A DNA stretch of 9,284 bases from Planctomycetaceae bacterium (GCA_947459855.1 CANHFL010000020.1:1-9284), one strand, 5' to 3'; shown: positions 1 to 6,932, counted from the stretch's first letter. Translations and numbers: made by a program. Notes: a model not told the origin generated them from the letters alone.

Positions 1-1
1 C

Positions 2-379
2 GACGTCGTGGTCGCGCAGGCCCGGCAGATCGCCGAGTCCGCGCAAGGCGACATGATCGTCGAGGCGCTGGACGGCGCCGACCCGGCGGCCCTCCTGAGC
101 GCGCTGAGCGCGGTGCGTGCCAAGCGCGCCGAGGCGGCCATCCTGCTGATGAGCGCGGACGCCGAGGCCGGCAAGGTCTCGATCGCGGCCGACGTGCCGA
201 AGACGCTGCAGGACAAGGGCCTGAAGGCAGGCGACTGGGCCCGCGCGGCGGCCGAGGCCTGCGGCGGCAAGGGCGGCGGACGCCCGGACTTCGCGCAGGC
301 CGGCGGCAAGGATCCGTCGAAGCTGCCGGACGCACTTCGCGCGGCGAAGGCGTACGCGGGGGCGCGGCTGGGCGGGTGA
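2..379 (+). CDS. alaS: Alanyl-tRNA synthetase, C-terminal end (partial, 5' end outside window)
   Basis: The frame is open from the window edge and gives the last 125 residues before a TGA at 377-379. AlaS charges tRNA-Ala with alanine in the cytoplasm and edits mischarged Ser/Gly. The diagnostic piece is [15 protein letters not shown] (nt 262-306), the glycine-rich signature of the DHHA1/C-Ala region at the end of bacterial AlaS. The preceding helix-strand pattern, with [21 protein letters not shown], fits the same domain, although the family more often reads 'vll...g...vvagv' there. The sequence ends with [13 protein letters not shown], a normal AlaS terminus, so the 3' end is intact. The catalytic and editing domains lie upstream of the window. 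It converges on acs across a 344-bp gap. Confidence is high because of the signature; the DHHA1 domain also occurs in DHH phosphoesterases, but this [15 protein letters not shown] form is AlaS-like. Confidence 0.93.
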   Translation, partial: DVVVAQARQIAESAQGDMIVEALDGADPAALLSALSAVRAKRAEAAILLMSADAEAGKVSIAADVPKTLQDKGLKAGDWARAAAEACGGKGGGRPDFAQAGGKDPSKLPDALRAAKAYAGARLGG

Positions 380-723
380 CGGAGGATCATCGCGCGTAAG
401 GCACCTGGTCGCCATGCGCGCGGACCAGAGGGGGCCTCAGTCGCCCAGACACTTCCCCGCCGGCGCAATGGCGCCGCCGGGGACAACTCGCTTGATGAGG
501 CCCCCTCCGCAGCGACGTACGAGGCCGCGAGGCACGCGTACCCCGGTCCGATTCGGCCCGGGTCGTTCCACGTGCCGAGCCAGCCGAACACGATGACGAG
601 CGGAACCTGGTGGAGCGAGGAAGTTCGCGGAGGAGGGGGCCTAGCGCAGCGAAAGGGCGCGGCGACCACGCACTGCCTTCCCACCCCGGAAATCGGTCCA
701 GGGATATCCCGAACCCAATTTCG
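380..723. other. Convergent intergenic region between alaS and acs
   Basis: These 344 bases lie between two converging stop codons. I see no convincing gene: a 60-codon frame at 414-596 (+) is rich in Arg and Pro, has no Shine-Dalgarno site and resembles no family. I looked for tRNA T-loop motifs and for tmRNA, SRP RNA and RNase P RNA signatures and saw none that hold together. What it does contain is a nested inverted repeat (428-507, listed separately), a second copy of that repeat's left arm at 633-642, and a perfect 10-bp palindrome GGGATATCCC at 701-710, just past the acs stop codon. The region may hold the two genes' transcription ends or an unrecognised structured RNA. Confidence 0.6.
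428..507. repeat. Nested inverted repeat (12-bp outer stem around a 13-position inner hairpin)
   Basis: Outer arms 428-439 (GAGGGGGCCTCA) and 496-507 (TGAGGCCCCCTC) are perfectly complementary over 12 bp. Inside them, 454-466 and 471-483 pair at 12 of 13 positions (one C-C mismatch at 460/477), closing an AATG tetraloop. Both stems would be very stable. No T-rich tract follows on either strand, so it is not a textbook Rho-independent terminator, yet its place between two converging genes fits transcription termination or 3'-end protection. The outer left arm's first ten bases recur at 633-642, so the right arm could instead pair there. The pairing is read directly from the sequence; the function is inference. 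Confidence 0.6.
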
Positions 724-2715
724 CTACTCGTCCGTCTCCCGCAGCTTCGCCAGCACGCCGAAGTCCTCCAGCGTGGTCGTGTCCTGCGTCGTCTCCTTGC
801 CCGCAGCGATGTCGCGCAGCAGGCGACGCATGATCTTGCCGCTGCGGGTCTTCGGCAGGCCGTTCGTGAAGCGGATCACGTCCGGGCGCGCGATCGCGCC
901 GATGTCCTTCGCCACGTGCTCCGCCAGCCGCCGGCGCAGGTCCTCGCCCGCGTTCGCGGCCTGGTCGGGGTGCAGCACGCAGAAAGCCGCGATGCCGGTG
1001 CCCTTGATCTCGTGCGGCATGCCGACAACCGCGGCCTCGACCACCAGCTTGCTGCCCACCAGGCTGCTCTCGACCTCGGCCGTGCCCAGCCGGTGGCCGC
1101 TGACGTTCAGCACGTCGTCGATGCGGCCCATGATCCAGAAACAGCCGCGCTGGTCGCGGCGCGCGCCGTCGCCGGCCAGGTACATGCCCGGAACGCGGCT
1201 CCAGTACGTGTCGATGAAGCGCTGCCGGTCGCCGCGGATGCCGCGCAGCATCGCGGGCCACGGCTTGCGGATCACCAGCAGCCCGCCGGCGTTCGCGGGC
1301 AGCTCCTTGCCGTGCTCGTCCACCACCGCGGCGTCGACGCCGAACATCGGCAGCGTGCAGCTGCCGGGGACCGTCGGCGTGCAGCCGGGGAGCGGCGTGA
1401 TCACGTGGCCGCCGGTCTCGGTCTGCCACATCGTGTCGACGATCGGGCACCGGCCGCCGCCGATGCGTTCGTGGTACCAGATCCAGGCCTCGGGATTGAT
1501 CGGCTCGCCCACGGTGCCGAGCACGCGCAGGCTGGTGAGGTCGTGCCGCGCGGGGTGCGCGTCGCCCCAGCGCATGAAGCTGCGGATCGCGGTCGGCGCG
1601 GTGTAGAAGTGCGTCACCCTGTGCCGCGCGACGATCGACCAGAAGCGGTCCTCGGCGGGGAAGTTCGGCGCGCCCTCGTACATGAGCGTCGGCACGCGGT
1701 TCGGCAGGATGCCGTACAGGATGTAGCTGTGGCCGGTGATCCAGCCGATGTCGGCCGTGCAGAAATAAACCTGCCCCTGCCCGGGCACCAGGTTGAAGGT
1801 CCAGTGCGCGGTCGCGGCCGTGAAGACCATGTAGCCGCCCGTGGTGTGCACGATGCCCTTCGGCTTGCCCGTGCTGCCCGAGGTGTAGAGGAGGAACAGC
1901 GGGTGCTCGGCGTCGACGGGTTCGCACGCACGGCCGGTGCCCTGCTTCGCGACCGCGTCGTGCCACCACACGTCGCGGCCGGGCTTCATCGCCACTTCGC
2001 CGCCCGTGCGGCGCAGCACCAGCACGTGGCGGACCTCGGGCAGGCGCTCGCACGCCGCATCGACGTTCGCCTTGAGCGGCACGACCGAGCCACGGCGCCA
2101 GCCGCCGTCGCACGTCACGATCACCTTGCTGTCCGCGTCCTGCACGCGGTCGACGATCGCCTGCGGCGCGAAGCCGCCGAAGATCACGCTGTGCGGCGCG
2201 CCCAGGCGCGCGCAGGCCAGCACCGCGACGGCCAGCTCGGGCACCATGCCCATGTAGATCGTGACGACGTCGCCCTTGCGGACACCCAGCTCCTCGAGCG
2301 CGGCGGCGCAGCGCGCGACCTCGTCGCGCAGCTCGCGATAGGTGATGCGGCGCACCTCGGGGCCGGCGGCACCCATCGGCTCGCCTTCCCAGAGGATCGC
2401 GACCTCGTCGCCGTGGCCGTCCTCGACCTGCCGGTCCACCGCATTGAAGCAGGCGTTGGTGGTGCCGCCGACGAACCACTTCGCGTCGGGCAGGTTCCAC
2501 TCCAGCACGCGGTCCCACGGTCGGAACCAGCGGAAGCCCTTCGCCACGTCGCCCCAGAATCCCTCCGGGTCGCGGATCGACCGCTCGTGCATCGCGCGGT
2601 ACGCATCCATGTCCGGCACATGCACGGTGCCGTGCATGCGCGCGGCGAAGTCGGCCGGCGGCGGGAAGACGCGGTCCTCTGTCAGCACGGAGTGGATGGG
2701 GGCGTTCGAGCTCAT
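724..2715 (-). CDS. acs: Acetyl-CoA synthetase (AMP-forming acetate--CoA ligase)
   Basis: This full-length 663-residue protein activates acetate in two steps (acetate + ATP to acetyl-AMP + PPi, then CoA to acetyl-CoA) in the cytoplasm. The family is usually about 650 residues. Visible in order: an N-terminal Acs domain with NACFNAVDRQVE near 87-98; the ATP P-loop TSGSTGKPKG at 278-287; YTAPTAIRSF near 371; the acetate-pocket region TVGEPINPEAW at 401-411; the adenylate motif WQTETGG at 430-436; the hinge region YLAGDGARRD near 512-521; and the C-terminal PKTRSGKIMRR at 621-631, whose Lys627 is the catalytic lysine that is acetylated in characterised Acs enzymes. The ATG at 2715 gives MSSNAPIHS and a normal family N-terminus. 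There is no Shine-Dalgarno site, but a TATGGT box lies 9 nt upstream. It lies 49 bp downstream of the pseudopilin gene on the same strand and may have its own promoter. No acetate permease or acetate kinase gene is nearby. Confidence 0.97.
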   Translation of the reverse strand: MSSNAPIHSVLTEDRVFPPPADFAARMHGTVHVPDMDAYRAMHERSIRDPEGFWGDVAKGFRWFRPWDRVLEWNLPDAKWFVGGTTNACFNAVDRQVEDGHGDEVAILWEGEPMGAAGPEVRRITYRELRDEVARCAAALEELGVRKGDVVTIYMGMVPELAVAVLACARLGAPHSVIFGGFAPQAIVDRVQDADSKVIVTCDGGWRRGSVVPLKANVDAACERLPEVRHVLVLRRTGGEVAMKPGRDVWWHDAVAKQGTGRACEPVDAEHPLFLLYTSGSTGKPKGIVHTTGGYMVFTAATAHWTFNLVPGQGQVYFCTADIGWITGHSYILYGILPNRVPTLMYEGAPNFPAEDRFWSIVARHRVTHFYTAPTAIRSFMRWGDAHPARHDLTSLRVLGTVGEPINPEAWIWYHERIGGGRCPIVDTMWQTETGGHVITPLPGCTPTVPGSCTLPMFGVDAAVVDEHGKELPANAGGLLVIRKPWPAMLRGIRGDRQRFIDTYWSRVPGMYLAGDGARRDQRGCFWIMGRIDDVLNVSGHRLGTAEVESSLVGSKLVVEAAVVGMPHEIKGTGIAAFCVLHPDQAANAGEDLRRRLAEHVAKDIGAIARPDVIRFTNGLPKTRSGKIMRRLLRDIAAGKETTQDTTTLEDFGVLAKLRETDE

Positions 2716-2724
2716 GGCGCGGGC

Positions 2725-2732
2725 ACCATAGC
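2725..2732 (-). promoter_or_regulatory. Candidate -10 box of acs (GCTATGGT)
   Basis: Read on the minus strand, GCTATGGT contains TATGGT (a TANNNT box) ending 9 nt before the acs ATG. That would put the transcription start within a few bases of the start codon. No good -35 is visible. The same GCTANNNT form precedes serA and the DUF1015-like gene, which is the main reason for listing it. Confidence 0.35.
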
Positions 2733-2737
2733 GCGAA

Positions 2738-2769
2738 CGTGAGCAGCCCGCCGCACCGCGCCGCTCACG
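2738..2769 (-). terminator. Weak inverted repeat across the pseudopilin stop codon
   Basis: A perfect 7-bp inverted repeat (2738-2744 CGTGAGC and 2763-2769 GCTCACG) encloses an 18-nt GC-rich loop and overlaps the pseudopilin stop codon. On the minus strand it is followed by TTCGCGC rather than a run of T. It could slow or end transcription between the pseudopilin and acs, but a short stem with a large loop may well be chance in DNA this GC-rich. Confidence 0.22.
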
Positions 2770-3691
2770 GCGCGCCGATGTACCAGCCCGGCCCGGTCGC
2801 GGCGTCGCTCCAGCGGCGCATGTCGCGCAGGCGCTCCACCTGCAGGCTCTCGACGCCGCCGTCGACCGTCGCCAGGACGACCTCGTCGCCGTGGCGCGCG
2901 CTCAGGTTCCCGTAGGCCGAGGGAACGGCCGGGTCGTACTCCGCCGCGGACCAGCGAGGCGCGGCACCGACGAGGTACGGGCTGTCGATGCGGAAGAAGC
3001 CTTCGGTGATCGTCCCGCTGCCGTCCTGCGCGGCATCGGTGCGCGCGGTCGCGAACACCACCAACGACTCGGGGCGCCTTGCGCCGGACAGGCGCGTCAC
3101 GCACAGGCGCGCCAGCGGGTTCGGCGCGCCGTTCGGCAGCGTCGCGTCCACCGGGAACCGCGACTCGTCGCCGCCGACCCAGGCGCTGTTCAGGCCGAAC
3201 GCCGGGTAGAGCGACGCAAAGTAGAAGTACTGCGCGGGGTCTCCGTTCTGCAGTTCCTTCAGCTTCGCCTCGTGCTGGCCGGAGTAGAGCGCACGGAAGT
3301 CGTCGCCCAGGTAGGGCGCCAGGCGCCACGGGTAGCGCTTGGCGATCTCCACGTCGCCGCCGAAGGCGTCGGCGGGGATGGCGTCGCCGTTCGCGAGCCG
3401 CACCGGCAGCCCCGCGCGGAAGCCGGGCAGCACCCAGCCCTTCTGGTCGGTGGCGTACGAGGTCCACGCCGCCATCACCGCGCGCAGCGCCGTCACCTCG
3501 CGCATCCGGGCGACCGAGCGGCGTGCACCCAGCGTGACCGGGACGATGATCGCCACCAGGATGCCGATAATGGCCAGGACGACCAGCAACTCGACCAGGG
3601 TGAAGCCTTTCCGCGTCCCCTCCCGGCACACACGGCCAAGGTCCGGTGCGAATCCAGGGGAAACGGCGACCTCGTCACGGCGTCGGCGCAT
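2765..3691 (-). CDS. Prepilin-type (pseudopilin-like) protein with H-X9-DG motif
   Basis: From the ATG at 3691 the protein has 308 residues. Residues 26-31 read GTRKGF... in class III signal style: cleavage by prepilin peptidase is predicted between Gly29 and Phe30, with the conserved Glu at +5 (Glu34) in [17 protein letters not shown] and a single hydrophobic helix to about residue 51. The C-terminal part contains [14 protein letters not shown], where His267 is followed by nine residues and then Asp277-Gly278. That is the H-X9-DG motif of planctomycete prepilin-type proteins (DUF1559 style). Such proteins resemble type II secretion or type IV pilus pseudopilins, but most are uncharacterised. 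The start is a choice: the frame stays open to 3826, which would run into the divergent dockerin gene, and a GTG at 3634 would give a short nine-residue leader (MCREGTRKG). The 3691 ATG has a TACTAT box 9 nt upstream and no clear Shine-Dalgarno. It is divergent from the dockerin gene and upstream of acs. Confidence 0.85.
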   Translation of the reverse strand: MRRRRDEVAVSPGFAPDLGRVCREGTRKGFTLVELLVVLAIIGILVAIIVPVTLGARRSVARMREVTALRAVMAAWTSYATDQKGWVLPGFRAGLPVRLANGDAIPADAFGGDVEIAKRYPWRLAPYLGDDFRALYSGQHEAKLKELQNGDPAQYFYFASLYPAFGLNSAWVGGDESRFPVDATLPNGAPNPLARLCVTRLSGARRPESLVVFATARTDAAQDGSGTITEGFFRIDSPYLVGAAPRWSAAEYDPAVPSAYGNLSARHGDEVVLATVDGGVESLQVERLRDMRRWSDAATGPGWYIGAP

Positions 3692-3745
3692 GGACGATCC
3701 ATAGTATTCGCGACCCTTCCGACGCGGACCAGCCGCACGCAAGAC
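3692..3745. promoter_or_regulatory. Divergent control region between pseudopilin and dockerin genes
   Basis: These 54 bp separate the two start codons. The least GC-rich spot, CATAGTATTCG (3700-3710), offers a -10-like box on both strands: TACTAT at 3706-3701 (-), 9 nt before the pseudopilin ATG, and TAGTAT at 3702-3707 (+), 38 nt before the dockerin ATG. Neither has a recognisable -35, and each matches TATAAT at four of six positions. The overlap means the two promoters, if real, would compete for polymerase. Confidence 0.3.
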
Positions 3746-4786
3746 ATGAACCCCACCAGCTCCAGCACCCGTCTCCGTGCCGTCGCGGCCGGCTGCGTTG
3801 CAGCGGGAATCGCCGCGGCCGCGCACGCCGCCGGCTCGTACGTCTTTCCCGCGCCGTCCCTCGACCGCTGGATGTACCCGTTCAATTCGACGCCAGGCAC
3901 GCGCCCGGTGATCAGCACGTTCGGCAGCACGCCGGGCGCCGCGGAATTCGACAGCCGGGACGGGCAGATGCTGGTCGGGTTCGACACGTCGGCACAGGTC
4001 GCTCCCGGCCAGGGATCATCGCTGCGGGTCATGCAGGCCGTGCTGGAGCTCGAGGTCTCGAACAACCTGATCTTCGCCTACGACGCGACGCAGGATCCGT
4101 GGCAGTGCTTCGTCGGGACCAACGACCCGGCGTGGCGGGCGGACGCCGATGCCGGGCAGCCGGTGGAGTGCTACGGCGTCGGGTTCCGCAACGGCTTCTC
4201 GCTGGCGACGTTCCAGGAGAACACGCCGTTCACCAGCACCGGGAACTTCATGGCGCCGGGCGTGCGCACCGCCTACGCGGCGGCGTTCGACGGCGGCGGC
4301 GCGCTCATCGACGTCTCGCAGAGCCCGCGCCAGCGCTTCGATCCGAAGCCCTTCGCGATCGGCCAGGCCGCGGGGCTCGCGCCCGGCGCCCTGGTGCCCG
4401 CGGGCACGAAGATGCGCTTCGAGCTCGACGTCAACGACGCGCGCATCCAGGCATACGTCGTGGCGGGGCTCAACGCCGGCAAGCTGATGCTGGCCGTCAC
4501 CAGCCTGACGTTCGTGCAGCAGCAGAGCGGCAACTTCCCGTCGTTCATCGCGAAGGAAAACGCGTTCGTCACGCTGGGGCTGGCCTCACCGGCCCGACTG
4601 GAGATCGTGCTTTCCGACGCACCCCCGCCCTGCCGCCCCGCCGACCTCAACTGCGACGGCATCGTCAGCGGACCGGATCTCGGGCTGCTGCTCGGGCAAT
4701 GGGGCACCAACGGTGCCGCCGACATCAACGGCGACGGCATCGTCAGCGGGCCCGACCTGGGACTGCTGCTCGGCGACTGGGGTTGA
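3746..4786 (+). CDS. Secreted protein with C-terminal GC-type dockerin repeats
   Basis: The protein has 346 residues. Residues 1-29 form a Sec-type signal peptide: a short polar start with Arg9 and Arg11, an alanine-rich core, and AHA before the likely cleavage site at about 28-29. Residues 30-290 are a mainly beta-type domain that I do not recognise; it contains only two cysteines (Cys121, Cys142). After a short PPP linker, residues 296-346 carry two near-identical repeats starting [18 protein letters not shown] (300) and [18 protein letters not shown] (326), each with Asp/Asn at Ca-loop positions 1, 3, 5 and 12 and each ending in WG. This is the GC-type dockerin domain common at the C-termini of planctomycete exported proteins. 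In cellulosomes dockerins bind cohesins; here the partner is unknown. An ATG at 3746 is chosen because it gives an immediate signal peptide; the frame is open further upstream, but that part is unlike any leader. The Shine-Dalgarno match (GCAAGAC) is poor. The gene is divergent from the pseudopilin. Confidence 0.88.
   Translation: MNPTSSSTRLRAVAAGCVAAGIAAAAHAAGSYVFPAPSLDRWMYPFNSTPGTRPVISTFGSTPGAAEFDSRDGQMLVGFDTSAQVAPGQGSSLRVMQAVLELEVSNNLIFAYDATQDPWQCFVGTNDPAWRADADAGQPVECYGVGFRNGFSLATFQENTPFTSTGNFMAPGVRTAYAAAFDGGGALIDVSQSPRQRFDPKPFAIGQAAGLAPGALVPAGTKMRFELDVNDARIQAYVVAGLNAGKLMLAVTSLTFVQQQSGNFPSFIAKENAFVTLGLASPARLEIVLSDAPPPCRPADLNCDGIVSGPDLGLLLGQWGTNGAADINGDGIVSGPDLGLLLGDWG
4643..4783 (+). repeat. 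Tandem 63-nt dockerin repeat units
   Basis: Two coding units of 63 nt (4643-4705 and 4721-4783) are separated by 15 nt. They match at 18 of 21 residues and share long identical DNA stretches, notably a 17-base run starting at 4655 and 4733 and CTGCTGCTCGG further on. The identity extends to synonymous positions, which suggests a fairly recent internal duplication or gene conversion, although strong codon bias also contributes. Confidence 0.75.
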
Positions 4787-4789
4787 CCT

Positions 4790-4808
4790 GCGGCGCAACT
4801 CCCGCCGC
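4790..4808. terminator. Weak hairpin in the 46-bp convergent gap
   Basis: GCGGCG (4790-4795) pairs with CGCCGC (4803-4808) around a 7-nt loop, 3 nt after the dockerin stop codon and 24 nt beyond the sigma-like gene's stop codon. There is no T tract on either strand. The position is right for a bidirectional transcription end, but a 6-bp GC stem is easy to find by chance here. Confidence 0.22.
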
Positions 4809-4832
4809 GCCCTCTTCCGACCGCACCGCCCC

Positions 4833-5138
4833 TCAGCGACGCGACTCGACCAGTGCATCCAGGAACGCACGCTGCGCGGCACGCAGCGTGGACTCGGCTC
4901 GCGCCAGCATCGTGCGGACCGAATCCACCGGGACCTCGAGCCGCGCGGCGATCGCGCCGTCGCTCAGTCCGTCACGGTGGCGCATCCGCAGCGCCTGACG
5001 TTCGTGCGGCGAAAGCAGCTCGACGACACGCGCGAGGAAACCGCCGTCGCTCGCGAGCGCGTCGGACACTTCCGACATTGGTTGCGTGACGGACGCGCGC
5101 TTCGTGCGCGGCGCTATCCGCTGTGCGAGACCTGCCAT
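4833..5138 (-). CDS. Stand-alone sigma-70 region-4-like HTH protein
   Basis: This 101-residue protein has the sequence features of sigma factor region 4, the helix-turn-helix that reads the -35 element. LSPHERQALRMRHRDGLSD (42-60) corresponds to the 'L...er.v..lr...G.s..eIA' start of the domain, and GAIAARLEVPVDSVRTMLAR (61-80) to the HTH itself, followed by a last helix with RAAQRAFLDAL. Normal ECF sigma factors are about 170-200 residues and begin with a region 2 that binds core polymerase and the -10 element. Region 2 is missing here, and I see no remnant of it upstream. Residues 1-30 are basic, then polar, and unrecognised. The ATG at 5138 is chosen over an in-frame upstream start at 5219 because AAAGGAG lies 7 nt before it. 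A plausible promoter lies at 5257-5284. It may act as a DNA-binding regulator or accessory to another sigma. No anti-sigma gene is nearby. Confidence 0.78.
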   Translation of the reverse strand: MAGLAQRIAPRTKRASVTQPMSEVSDALASDGGFLARVVELLSPHERQALRMRHRDGLSDGAIAARLEVPVDSVRTMLARAESTLRAAQRAFLDALVESRR

Positions 5139-5145
5139 GCGTGCA

Positions 5146-5152
5146 CTCCTTT
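5146..5152 (-). promoter_or_regulatory. Shine-Dalgarno site of the sigma-like gene (AAAGGAG)
   Basis: Read on the minus strand, AAAGGAG ends 7 nt before the ATG at 5138. It is the strongest ribosome binding site in the window and fixes the start at 5138 rather than at the upstream in-frame codon at 5219. Confidence 0.8.
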
Positions 5153-5256
5153 GCAACGCTCGGGCTGAATACGGACCGCAGGCAGCGCACGACCCCTGAC
5201 GTCCATGTCCGCGCACCACTCAGGGCGCGCCGGGGGGTCGGACCTGCGACGCACTG

Positions 5257-5284
5257 ATAATAGCGCAATCCGCGCAGAGTGCAA
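5257..5284 (-). promoter_or_regulatory. Candidate sigma-70-type promoter of the sigma-like gene
   Basis: On the minus strand, TTGCAC (5284-5279) and TATTAT (5262-5257, five of six matches to TATAAT) are 16 nt apart. This is the most AT-rich spot between the HD-GYP stop codon and the sigma-like gene. Transcription from it would give a leader of roughly 110 nt. That leader contains competing short inverted repeats (5190-5196 with 5234-5240; 5194-5199 with 5220-5225), so some mRNA structure is possible. The -35 match is only three of six. Confidence 0.42.
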
Positions 5285-5299
5285 GTGAATTCGCGTGGA

Positions 5300-6079
5300 T
5301 CACGCCGCCGCGGGCAGCGTGATGATCGACGAGGCACAGGCCTGGAACGACTCGCGGAAGTCACGTTCGGCCACGAGGGACACGAACGCACGGGCGACGA
5401 CCGGGTCAAACTGCGTGCCGGCGTTCGCCTCGATCTCGGCCAGCGCGTCCTCGACGACCAGCGCGGCGCCGTACGAACGGGGCGCGGTCATGGCATCGAA
5501 CGTGTCTGCCACGGACACGATGCGCGCGAACAGCGGGATCCGCTCGCCGAAAAGGCGGTCGGGGTAGCCCAGGCCGTCCCAGCGCTCATGGTGCCAGCGG
5601 GCAACGGGAACCGCGAAGGCCAGGACCGGGATCCGGCTCAGGATCGCGCCGCCGAACGCCGTATGGCGCCGGACCATCGCGAGCTCCTGGGGATCCAGGG
5701 CGCCGGGCTTGCGCAGCAGGTCGGCCGGCAGCAGGATCTTGCCGACGTCGTGCAGGAGCGCGCCGACGCGCAGGTCGCGCATCGCGTCGCCCTCGATGCC
5801 CAGCGCGCGGCCGGTCAGCGTGGCCAGGGTGGCAACGCGCACCGAGTGCCCCGCGTTCACGGGGTCGCAGGCGTCGATCTCGGAGACGAGTTCCGTGACG
5901 AGGTTCGAGAGCGCGCAGTTGCCGTGCGCCAGGGGGTCACCGGCGGGCAGCTCGACGCCGTCCGTCGCGCGGTCGATGCCCGAAGCGGCGCGCGCATCGC
6001 GCGGCTCGGCGGCGAACCACGCCGGACGGACCGGCTGGGAGGCGTTCGGGACGGGACGACGGGAGTCGAACGGCTGCAT
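5300..6079 (-). CDS. Stand-alone HD-GYP domain phosphodiesterase
   Basis: The protein has 259 residues: about 55 low-complexity residues, then an HD-GYP domain that hydrolyses the second messenger c-di-GMP in characterised members. Visible motifs are DPVNAGHSVRVATLA with His78; LLHDVGK with His110-Asp111 and Lys114; RRHTAFGG with His139; the long signature HHERWDGLGYP at 163-173 followed by GERIPLFARIVSVADTFDAM; then TAPRSY and the late TQFDP near 222-226. All metal ligands and the GYP triad appear present, so activity is predicted. There is no receiver, PAS or membrane segment, unlike many family members, so the input signal is unknown. The start at 6079 is chosen because GAGGT lies 7 nt upstream; the frame is open to 6454 but would cross the divergent gene. 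It diverges from the DUF1015-like gene and lies upstream of the sigma-like gene on the same strand, 161 bp apart. Confidence 0.92.
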   Translation of the reverse strand: MQPFDSRRPVPNASQPVRPAWFAAEPRDARAASGIDRATDGVELPAGDPLAHGNCALSNLVTELVSEIDACDPVNAGHSVRVATLATLTGRALGIEGDAMRDLRVGALLHDVGKILLPADLLRKPGALDPQELAMVRRHTAFGGAILSRIPVLAFAVPVARWHHERWDGLGYPDRLFGERIPLFARIVSVADTFDAMTAPRSYGAALVVEDALAEIEANAGTQFDPVVARAFVSLVAERDFRESFQACASSIITLPAAA

Positions 6080-6086
6080 CTTCAGG

Positions 6087-6091
6087 ACCTC
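6087..6091 (-). promoter_or_regulatory. Shine-Dalgarno site of the HD-GYP gene (GAGGT)
   Basis: Minus-strand GAGGT ends 7 nt before the ATG at 6079 and sets that start in a frame that stays open for another 375 nt upstream. Confidence 0.65.
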
Positions 6092-6218
6092 GCGTGCGTC
6101 GGCGGAATGCCGCGCAGGAGGGGCATCGGCACGGCCGGGGCACGACTGAAGCACAGGCGGGGAAATCTCCCGTGAAACCGGAAAAACCGCGTCTGGGGCG
6201 TCCCAGCGGGGGTCGATC

Positions 6219-6226
6219 GCTAGACT
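6219..6226 (+). promoter_or_regulatory. Candidate -10 box of the DUF1015-like gene (GCTAGACT)
   Basis: GCTAGACT contains TAGACT and ends 13 nt before the ATG at 6240. It matches the box before serA (GCTACACT) at seven of eight bases. There is no clear -35 and no Shine-Dalgarno in the intervening CCGGCCTTCCCTG, so a short leader of about 6 nt is implied if the box is used. Confidence 0.4.
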
Positions 6227-6239
6227 CCGGCCTTCCCTG

Positions 6240-6932
6240 ATGCGGATTTCCCCCACCGAGTTCCTCCGCCCGCCCAAGCAGCGGGCCGTCGAGGTGGCCT
6301 GCGCCCCCGACGCCCACCTGAACCCCGAGCTGGGCTTCCCGCCGGCCAGCTTCGCCCACGTCCTGGCCAAGCGGCCGGATCCGGCCGGCATCCTGGCCGC
6401 GGTGCAGCACCTGCTGCTGACCGGCGCGCTGGAGGTCGACCGCACGCCCGGCATGTTCGTCTACCGCGCCGCGCACGGTGGCCGCAAGTGGATGGGGCTC
6501 GTGTGCAGCATCGACACGCGCGACCTGGTCCCCCTGCTCGTCGACGCCGCGACGCCCGAGGAGATCCGCATGGCCGAGGCCGACCGCGCGGCCTTCGGGG
6601 CACAGCTGGTGCCCTGCCTGGTGAAGGTCGAGGGATCGGACGACGTCGCGCAGTGCTTCGTGCTGGATTCGAACGACCGGCCCGGCTACCACTTCGTCTC
6701 GCACGACGGCAGCACGCACTCGGCGTGGGTGGTGCGGAACCCCCAGGAATACGTCGAGCTGTTCGGCGACCTCAACGCCGAGGACGTGCTCTGCGGCGGC
6801 GCCGAGCTGATGGCCGCGCACCTGGCTGGTGCCCCGGCGCTGGCGATCCTCTCGCCCGATGCCGACACGCACGCAAGCGCCGGTCCGCTGCAGCCACGCG
6901 CCGGAATGCTGATCGCCCGCCCGGCCGAGTGA
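6240..6932 (+). CDS. Short, degenerate DUF1015-like protein next to serA
   Basis: The 230-residue product has no signal peptide or membrane helix, so is probably cytoplasmic. Its layout follows the N-terminal half of DUF1015 proteins as I remember them: SFAHVLAKRPD (37-47) for the family's 'SFLHVSRPE', GMFVYRAAHGGRKWMGLV (71-88) for 'lyvYrq...g..htGlv', and DGSTHSAWVV (156-165) for 'dGv.H.lWvv'. However, the family's HE.T motif after the Gly-Leu-Val strand is absent, LCGGAELMAAH (184-194) stands where 'IADGHHRyaAA' is expected, and the second half of the usual roughly 400-residue protein is missing. DUF1015 function is not established; genes of this family often sit beside serA, as here (63 bp upstream, same strand). 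The loss of the DGHHR-type residues suggests a non-catalytic or altered role. The frame is intact, so it is not an obvious pseudogene. The ATG at 6240 has no Shine-Dalgarno. The family assignment rests on remembered patterns, hence moderate confidence; the gene itself is well supported. Confidence 0.62.
   Translation: MRISPTEFLRPPKQRAVEVACAPDAHLNPELGFPPASFAHVLAKRPDPAGILAAVQHLLLTGALEVDRTPGMFVYRAAHGGRKWMGLVCSIDTRDLVPLLVDAATPEEIRMAEADRAAFGAQLVPCLVKVEGSDDVAQCFVLDSNDRPGYHFVSHDGSTHSAWVVRNPQEYVELFGDLNAEDVLCGGAELMAAHLAGAPALAILSPDADTHASAGPLQPRAGMLIARPAE

Noticed and set aside
414..596. 60-codon + strand frame in the alaS-acs gap
   Set aside because: No Shine-Dalgarno site, Arg/Pro-rich composition, and it lies across the nested inverted repeat.
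600..650. GAGGAAGTTCG resembling the start of the RNase P RNA core motif
   Set aside because: The rest of the RNase P core is absent, and only about 110 bp remain before acs.
701..710. Perfect palindrome GGGATATCCC after the acs stop codon as an operator
   Set aside because: It lies downstream of both flanking genes, where an operator makes little sense, and 10-bp palindromes are not rare by chance.
610..2742. Long open + strand frame (about 710 codons) opposite acs
   Set aside because: It is antisense to a full-length, motif-complete acs. Its product is rich in Arg, Ala, His and Val without recognisable domains, as expected from GC-rich codon bias in the opposite frame.
2891..3745. Upstream in-frame extension of the dockerin gene, giving a 631-residue protein
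   Set aside because: The extra part lies antisense to the pseudopilin gene and would bury the signal peptide that begins at 3746.
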